Positions 6,844 to 10,885 of a stretch of DNA of 10,885 bases are shown piece by piece (positions within the stretch are counted from its first letter, which is position 1; the number at the start of each line of letters is the position of its first letter). Source of the stretch: UBA8950 sp034411635 (GTDB lineage Bacteria > Chloroflexota > Anaerolineae > Anaerolineales > Villigracilaceae); assembly GCA_034411635.1 (NCBI GenBank), contig DAOUML010000155.1, forward strand, positions 1 to 10,885, written 5' to 3'. The position numbers were made by a program, and so were the translations under genes. Under the pieces are notes generated by a model that worked only from the letters and a program-made list of their open reading frames with translations, made no database searches and was not told the origin of the DNA.

Positions 6844-7659
6844 CTACATGAAAAGCAGCAAACTGAGCGCCATCACTGCCATACCGGCGATAATGCCGTA
6901 GATGGAGGTGTGGCCGGTTGCATATTCGCGCGCAGTTGGGATGAGTTCATCAAGCGAGATAAAGACCATGACTCCGGCAACCGCCGCAAACAAAAGTCCA
7001 AAGGTCATCGGGGAGAAAAATTGCATTAGCAGCGTAAAGCCGACCAGCGCGCCAATCGGCTCTGCCAAGCCTGAGAGGAAAGAGTGCAGCAGGGCTTTGC
7101 GGCGGCTGCCGGTGGCGGCTTTGATTGGTACGGCTACCGCAATGCCTTCAGGGATGTTGTGAATAGCAATCGCAATGGCAATTGAAATGCCGATGGCCGG
7201 GTCGTACAATGCGGCGGCAAAGGTTGCCAACCCTTCAGGAAAGTTGTGAATGGCGATTGCCAGCGCGGTCATCAGGCCCATGCGCATCAGTTTTTTATCG
7301 CCTTTGGCAATGTTTTTGCTTGGCTTTCCGTTTTCGTCGAGTTGGGGCGGCTCGTGCGGATTTTCCGCTGAAGGAATCAGACGGTCGATGATCAAGATGA
7401 GCAGGATGCCGCCGAAAAAGGCCAGGGCGGTCATCCAGGCGCCGCTGGTTTCGTTGGTGGCTTCGCTCAGAGATTCGTTGGCTTTGACCAAAATCTCGGC
7501 AAACGAGACATAAATCATCACGCCGCCCGAAAATCCCAGCGCGGCAGACAGGAATTTTTTGGAGGTGTGTTTGGTCATAATTGCCATGAGACCTCCGATT
7601 CCGGTGGATAGGCCGGCAAAAAGCGTCAGGCCAAAGGCGAATAAGATATTTTCGTCCAT
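6844..7659 (-). CDS. zupT: ZIP-family divalent metal transporter (ZupT-like)
   Basis: A 271-residue inner-membrane protein with about eight hydrophobic segments, the usual size for bacterial ZupT. ZIP proteins move Zn, Fe or Mn into the cytoplasm. The two metal-site helices are clear: AIAIHNFPEG (H138, N139, E142) and AIAIHNIPEG (H167, N168, E171), followed by SGLAEPIGAL (E200). A cytoplasmic loop around residues 98-123 is rich in charged residues plus one His. The gene begins eight bases after the DtxR-family repressor's stop, so the two form an operon. Control by a DtxR/MntR-type sensor suggests manganese or iron as the physiological cargo rather than zinc; that is inference. No terminator is evident after the stop. 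Confidence 0.9.
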   Translation of the reverse strand: MDENILFAFGLTLFAGLSTGIGGLMAIMTKHTSKKFLSAALGFSGGVMIYVSFAEILVKANESLSEATNETSGAWMTALAFFGGILLILIIDRLIPSAENPHEPPQLDENGKPSKNIAKGDKKLMRMGLMTALAIAIHNFPEGLATFAAALYDPAIGISIAIAIAIHNIPEGIAVAVPIKAATGSRRKALLHSFLSGLAEPIGALVGFTLLMQFFSPMTFGLLFAAVAGVMVFISLDELIPTAREYATGHTSIYGIIAGMAVMALSLLLFM

Positions 7660-7667
7660 AGAACTTG

Positions 7668-8348
7668 TTACCCTTTCGTTTTTTGAACTTCGACAAAAAT
7701 TTGGCGGGAAATTGCCAGACCAATAACCCTGGCGGGCTGGCCGTCAAGTTCAATTTCCAGATTTTGGTCAAACTGGGAATATTGTTTTACCTGCAAGCCG
7801 ACCCCGGGCAGCAGGCCAATCTCGTCGATGTGACGCAGGAAGGCCGGGTCGGTGGATTGAACCATCAGGATGGTTGCCTTTTGTCCGGCGCGCAATGCGC
7901 TGAGCGGGGTGCTGGTGTCTCTGGGCAGGCGCAGATCGACGTCGGGAATGGGGTCGCCGTGGGGGTCACGTTCGGGGTTGCCGAGCAGGGTCGCGATTTT
8001 GGATTCAAATTCCTCGCTGATGACATGCTCAAGGCGGCAGGCTTCTTCATGGACGGTATCCCACGAGTAGCCGAGCGTCGTCACCAGGTAGGTTTCGAGC
8101 AGGCGATGGCGTCGGATGACGCGCAGCGCGGCTTGTTCGCCTGCCCCGGTCAGGGTCACGCCCTGGTGTTTGCGATAATGCACCAGCGGCGGGTTGGCGG
8201 CAGAAAGTTTTTGGACCATGCCCGTTACCGAGGCGGGAGCAATTCCCAGCCGGGCCGCGAGCGCGGTGGTCGAGGCGGGGTCGTCGCCCTGGGTCAGGTC
8301 GTAGATGGTTTTCAGGTAGTCCTGAATGGAGGTCGTTTCTGTAGTCAT
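7668..8348 (-). CDS. DtxR/MntR-family metal-dependent transcriptional repressor with FeoA-like domain
   Basis: A 226-residue, three-domain member of the DtxR family: an N-terminal winged helix (about 1-65; IAPASVTGMVQKL is the recognition part), a dimerisation/metal domain (about 70-145) and a C-terminal SH3/FeoA-like domain (about 150-226, HIDEIGLLPG). By alignment to DtxR, likely primary-site ligands are D10, C104, E107 and H108, and ancillary ligands H81, E85 and H100. The Cys is the DtxR/IdeR iron-type residue, while Asp rather than Met at position 10 is MntR-like, so Fe versus Mn preference is open. The gene is first in an operon with the ZIP transporter. Its promoter overlaps a long palindrome ending three bases upstream of the start codon, which predicts autorepression. 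The predicted 5' leader is about 25 nt and lacks a Shine-Dalgarno sequence. Confidence 0.9.
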   Translation of the reverse strand: MTTETTSIQDYLKTIYDLTQGDDPASTTALAARLGIAPASVTGMVQKLSAANPPLVHYRKHQGVTLTGAGEQAALRVIRRHRLLETYLVTTLGYSWDTVHEEACRLEHVISEEFESKIATLLGNPERDPHGDPIPDVDLRLPRDTSTPLSALRAGQKATILMVQSTDPAFLRHIDEIGLLPGVGLQVKQYSQFDQNLEIELDGQPARVIGLAISRQIFVEVQKTKG

Positions 8349-8351
8349 TGC

Positions 8352-8408
8352 TTATAATAAATTTAGGTAAGACTAAATTTATTATAAATAAAAATTAACC
8401 CCTGTCAA
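8352..8408 (-). promoter_or_regulatory. promoter and 36-bp palindromic operator of the DtxR-ZIP operon
   Basis: On the minus strand TTGACA (8403-8408) and TATAAT (8381-8386) are both perfect and 16 bases apart, with a predicted start near 8374. A perfect 15-bp inverted repeat (TTATAATAAATTTAG, 8352-8366, and its complement 8373-8387, with six bases GTAAGA between) covers the -10, the start site and the leader up to the start codon. Its centre resembles DtxR/MntR boxes of the form TTTAGG-n-CTAAA. A repressor bound there would block initiation. A terminator role is unlikely because the stem is almost all A/T and sits on a promoter. Confidence 0.82.
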
Positions 8409-8417
8409 GAAGCAAAT

Positions 8418-9473
8418 TTATTCCATCCGGGCGCGCTTTTCCAACAAAAAAATCCCCACCGCGCCCAGGCCAATGAGCGAAAAGAAGACGAGGTTGGCGG
8501 CCAGCGGTTCAAACGCGGTCATAATAAAGGCCAGCAAACACGAAAGCAGGGCCGCAATTTGAATGCTGAAAACCGCTTTGCGCGGCGATAAGCCCAACCT
8601 GACCAGGCGGTGATAGGTATGCCCCAGATCGGCCTGGAAGAGCGGTTTGCGGCGGCGCAAGCGCGAGAGAACGACGAGCGTGGTATCGAAAATGGGCAGG
8701 GTCAAAAACAAAATCGGGATAAACCAGGTGCTGGCTTGCGGGGCTTCGAGCGGCGTATACAAAACGCCAATGCCCGCCAACAGGAAGCCAAAGGTCTGCG
8801 CGCCAGAATCGCCGAGGAAGGAAAGGGCGGGGGTCATATTGAGGGCGTACAGGCTGAGGGCCACGCCAAACAGCAGGGCGCTCAATTGAGCCAGCACCAC
8901 CTGGCCTGAAATCAGGCAAACCAGCATGAAAAACCCGGCAGAAATGGCCGCCAACCCGGCGGTCAGACCGTCCATGCTGTCGGTCAGGTTGAGGGCGTTG
9001 GTGATGCCGACCAGCCAGAACATGGTAATCGCAATCGTCAAGAAATTCATCAGGCCATAATCCAGCGGCAAGCCCAGACCATACAAAAACTCAACCCGAA
9101 AGCCGTTCAAAATTAGCACCAGCGCGCCCAAAATCTGGCCGGTCAGTTTCAGGCGGGCGTCGAAACCGTAGCGGTCATCAAGCAGGCCGAAGACGAAGAT
9201 AATGCCAGCGCCCATGAACAAATCCCACAAGGCCTCGTCCCACATTCCCCACAAGAGCATCACCAGCGGCAAACACAGAATCAGAATAATGCCGCCCGCC
9301 AGCGGGGTGGGCTGATGATGCTGTTTATGCGCCGATTTGCCCGGCACATCGATCAGGCCCAGGCGGCGGGCCAGCCAAATTCCGGGCCGCCCAAGCGCGA
9401 AAGCCAGCAGGATGCTGGTCAGGGCAATTTGGGCGGTTGTCATCAGGTCACGCAGGTCGAGTTCGATGGTCAT
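8418..9473 (-). CDS. undecaprenyl-phosphate sugar-1-phosphate transferase (WecA/TagO/MraY superfamily)
   Basis: A 351-residue polytopic membrane enzyme with about ten or eleven hydrophobic segments. The family transfers an amino-sugar 1-phosphate from UDP onto undecaprenyl phosphate, the first membrane step of cell-wall polymer, O-antigen or exopolysaccharide synthesis. Family motifs are present: HKQHHQPTPLAGG near 49-61, the Mg-binding pair D99-D100 in FGLLDDRYG, NALNLTDSMDG (N159, N162, D165, D168), SFLGDSGAQ (D222) and a basic loop with HTYHRL (H285, H288). The last is a variant of the WecA/TagO HIHHRL motif, with Tyr for the middle His, and DSMDG replaces the usual DGLDG. The lack of MraY-specific sequence favours a GlcNAc-type transferase. 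It starts six bases after the YyaL remnant's stop, so it may rely on that gene's transcription. No Shine-Dalgarno is visible. Confidence 0.88.
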   Translation of the reverse strand: MTIELDLRDLMTTAQIALTSILLAFALGRPGIWLARRLGLIDVPGKSAHKQHHQPTPLAGGIILILCLPLVMLLWGMWDEALWDLFMGAGIIFVFGLLDDRYGFDARLKLTGQILGALVLILNGFRVEFLYGLGLPLDYGLMNFLTIAITMFWLVGITNALNLTDSMDGLTAGLAAISAGFFMLVCLISGQVVLAQLSALLFGVALSLYALNMTPALSFLGDSGAQTFGFLLAGIGVLYTPLEAPQASTWFIPILFLTLPIFDTTLVVLSRLRRRKPLFQADLGHTYHRLVRLGLSPRKAVFSIQIAALLSCLLAFIMTAFEPLAANLVFFSLIGLGAVGIFLLEKRARME

Positions 9474-9479
9474 GGGGGC

Positions 9480-10787
9480 TTATACGCTTTCAAGCAGTTT
9501 TTTGAGTTCCTGCGGGCTTGTCACCGGGCTTTTGCACACGAAACCTTCGCACACATAAGCGGTTGGCTTGCCACCACGCAAGGGGCGGTTATGCAAGAGC
9601 GGCGGCGCATTTTCGGGCAGGGGCAAGGGGGATGACGCGGCCACCAGGTTTGGCCGCCAACTGGAGCGGATTTCCGCCAAAAGGGCTTGCGTCTCCGCTG
9701 TAGCGGGATCGCCCACGACTGCCACCTGTTTGACCGTTGCGAGAGCGAAATCTGCGGCCCCAAGCCAGCGCGCAAATGCGGTCGGGTAGCGAATGGCAGA
9801 TTCGGCCACCAGGCGGAAGGAGTCCTCGGCTTTGGCGCGGATTTCGGCACGCTCGGTGAAGGCCGAAAGGCGCAGCAGGGCCTCGACAGCCAGGGCATTG
9901 CCAGAAGGGGTGGCGTTGTCCTGCACGTCTTTGGGACGAATTAACAACGATTCCCCATCAGACGGCGTATCGAAGAAGCCGCCATCCGGGTCGTTGAAGC
10001 GGGCAATCATCTCGTCGGCCAGTTCCTGCGCGGCGCTGAACCAGCGGCTGTCGAAATCGGTCTCGTACAGATCGAGCAGGCCGAGGATGAGGGCGGCGTA
10101 ATCTTCGAGGAAGACTTCGGGGGAAGATTGTCCGGCCCGCCAGGTGCGGCGCAACCGCCCGTTTGGGCGCATTTCGCGCAGCAAAAAGTCGGCGTTGCGG
10201 CGGGCGGCCTGATAATAGGGCGCGTGGGGCGCAGGGGGCGACCACATAGAGTCGCCGCTACCGAAGGCGCGGGCGGCTTCGGCGAAGGCGGAGAGCATCA
10301 GGCCGTTCCAGGCGGTCAGGACTTTATCGTCCAGACCGGGGCGGATGCGCTTTTCTCGAACGGCGAGCAGTTTGCGGTGGCACTCAGTCAGTTTGACGGC
10401 GACCAAGTCTTCGGTCAGCGCGAAACGGGCGGACAGGGTCGAATCATCCAGCGCGCGCTGGAGAACCGTCCGCCCCTCCCAATTTCCCGCCGCGGTGATC
10501 CCGTAAGCCGCTTTGAAAAAATCCCAATCCGCGCCCAGGGTTTGCTCAATCTCGGCGGCATCCCAGACGTAGAATTTGCCTTCGACGCCTTCCGAATCGG
10601 CGTCGAGCGAGGCGTAAAAGCCGCCCTGGGGGTCGCTTAGTTCGCGTAGGACAAAGTCGAGGGTTTCCTCAACAATGCGGCGGTAGAAGGGTTGGCCGGT
10701 AATTTGCCAGGCGTGCAAATAGGCGCGGGCGAGTTGGGCGTTATCATAAAGCATTTTCTCAAAATGGTTCACACAATCACACATCAA
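9480..10787 (-). pseudogene. YyaL/SSP411-family protein (thioredoxin-domain DUF255 family), N-terminal half missing
   Basis: The 435-codon open frame matches the C-terminal (alpha/alpha)6-barrel part of the YyaL/spermatogenesis-associated protein 20 family: HFEKMLYDNAQLARAYL at residue 8 onward, GGFYASLDADSEGVEGKFYVW, DDKVLTAWNGLMLSAFAEAAR, FLEDYAALILGLLDLYE and NATPSGNALAVEALLRL. Complete members are near 690 residues and begin with a thioredoxin-like domain of about 250. Here family similarity stops exactly at the HFEKM motif: the expected VPH is VNH, the six codons before it (TTG ATG TGT GAT TGT GTG) look foreign, and an in-frame stop lies a few codons further upstream. The gene is therefore 5'-truncated, probably by an insertion or rearrangement at about 10767-10771. 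The remaining frame is open and undecayed, so the break is recent or the fragment is still translated. The function of the family is poorly defined. Confidence 0.82.
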
Positions 10788-10885
10788 AAGTTGTCTTTTC
10801 TGTTCGTTTTACTTTGGGTAGCGTTCTGTCATGGCACTAAGATGCTGGGTTGGCCGTACTATTATCGAGTTGTGCGGCCAACTCA
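10770..10885. other. unrecognised DNA abutting the broken YyaL gene; possible end of an inserted element
   Basis: These 116 bases do not continue the YyaL family sequence and carry no complete gene. They contain an imperfect inverted repeat, TGGGTTGGCCG (10846-10856) and CGGCCAACTCA (10875-10885), with 18 bases between and a single G-T mismatch. A short plus-strand frame opens at ATG 10831 and runs off the edge, and minus-strand frames entering from the edge end at 10839-10841 and 10812-10814. None is recognisable. An insertion-sequence end is the simplest reading, but no transposase motif or terminal repeat pair can be shown within the window. Confidence 0.35.

Noticed and set aside
7665..8357. 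230-residue plus-strand frame opposite the DtxR-family gene
   Set aside because: It mirrors the real gene almost end to end. The minus frame has clear DtxR and FeoA motifs, while this one has none.
10831..10885. Plus-strand frame starting MALRCWVGR and running off the right edge
   Set aside because: Only 18 codons are visible, with no convincing ribosome-binding site and no recognisable motif, so it cannot be called a transposase start.

Overview
The window reads as part of a chromosome from an uncultured-type Chloroflexota bacterium, most likely class Anaerolineae. The evidence is the 16S rRNA fragment at the left edge: it carries GGATTAGAGACCC where most bacteria have GGATTAGATACCC, and it matches the EUB338-III probe site (GCTGCCACCCGTAGGTGT) rather than the EUB338 site. 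The proteins agree with this: a Thr/Pro 'PTATPT' linker in a membrane-anchored C39-type peptidase, a Ycf45-like R3H ATPase and a DtxR-ZIP pair. This placement is inference; no database search was possible.

Every supported gene lies on the minus strand, so the window is best read from right to left. At 10770-10885 there is unrecognised DNA abutting a YyaL/SSP411-family gene that has lost its N-terminal thioredoxin half (9480-10787). Six bases after it comes a WecA/TagO-like polyprenyl-phosphate sugar-1-phosphate transferase (8418-9473). Next is a metal-homeostasis operon: a three-domain DtxR-family repressor (7668-8348) and a ZIP metal transporter (6844-7659). It is driven by a perfect TTGACA/TATAAT promoter that overlaps a 36-bp palindrome, the likely repressor operator. 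A Kv-beta-type aldo/keto reductase (5776-6744) follows and ends near a long perfect hairpin.

Then comes the Ycf45/R3H ATPase (3948-5564), whose interdomain linker is built from about 17 degenerate TTCGA heptamers. Its terminator hairpin runs directly into an extended -10 promoter that appears to start a leaderless transcript for the C39 peptidase-TPR protein (2514-3890). An SbcD-like nuclease subunit gene (1263-2504) follows nine bases later. The last block is an rRNA operon: three tandem sigma70-type promoters, a leader of about 400 nt with small hairpins and boxA-like elements, and the first ~776 nt of the 16S gene, which runs off the left edge.

Apart from the DtxR-ZIP operon and the two tight gene pairs (YyaL remnant/transferase, C39/SbcD), the genes look like ordinary independent chromosomal units. 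I see no defence island, CRISPR array, tRNA or complete mobile element. The most unusual items are the heptamer array inside a coding sequence, the terminator/leaderless-promoter composite, the repressor operator, and the broken YyaL gene at the right edge.
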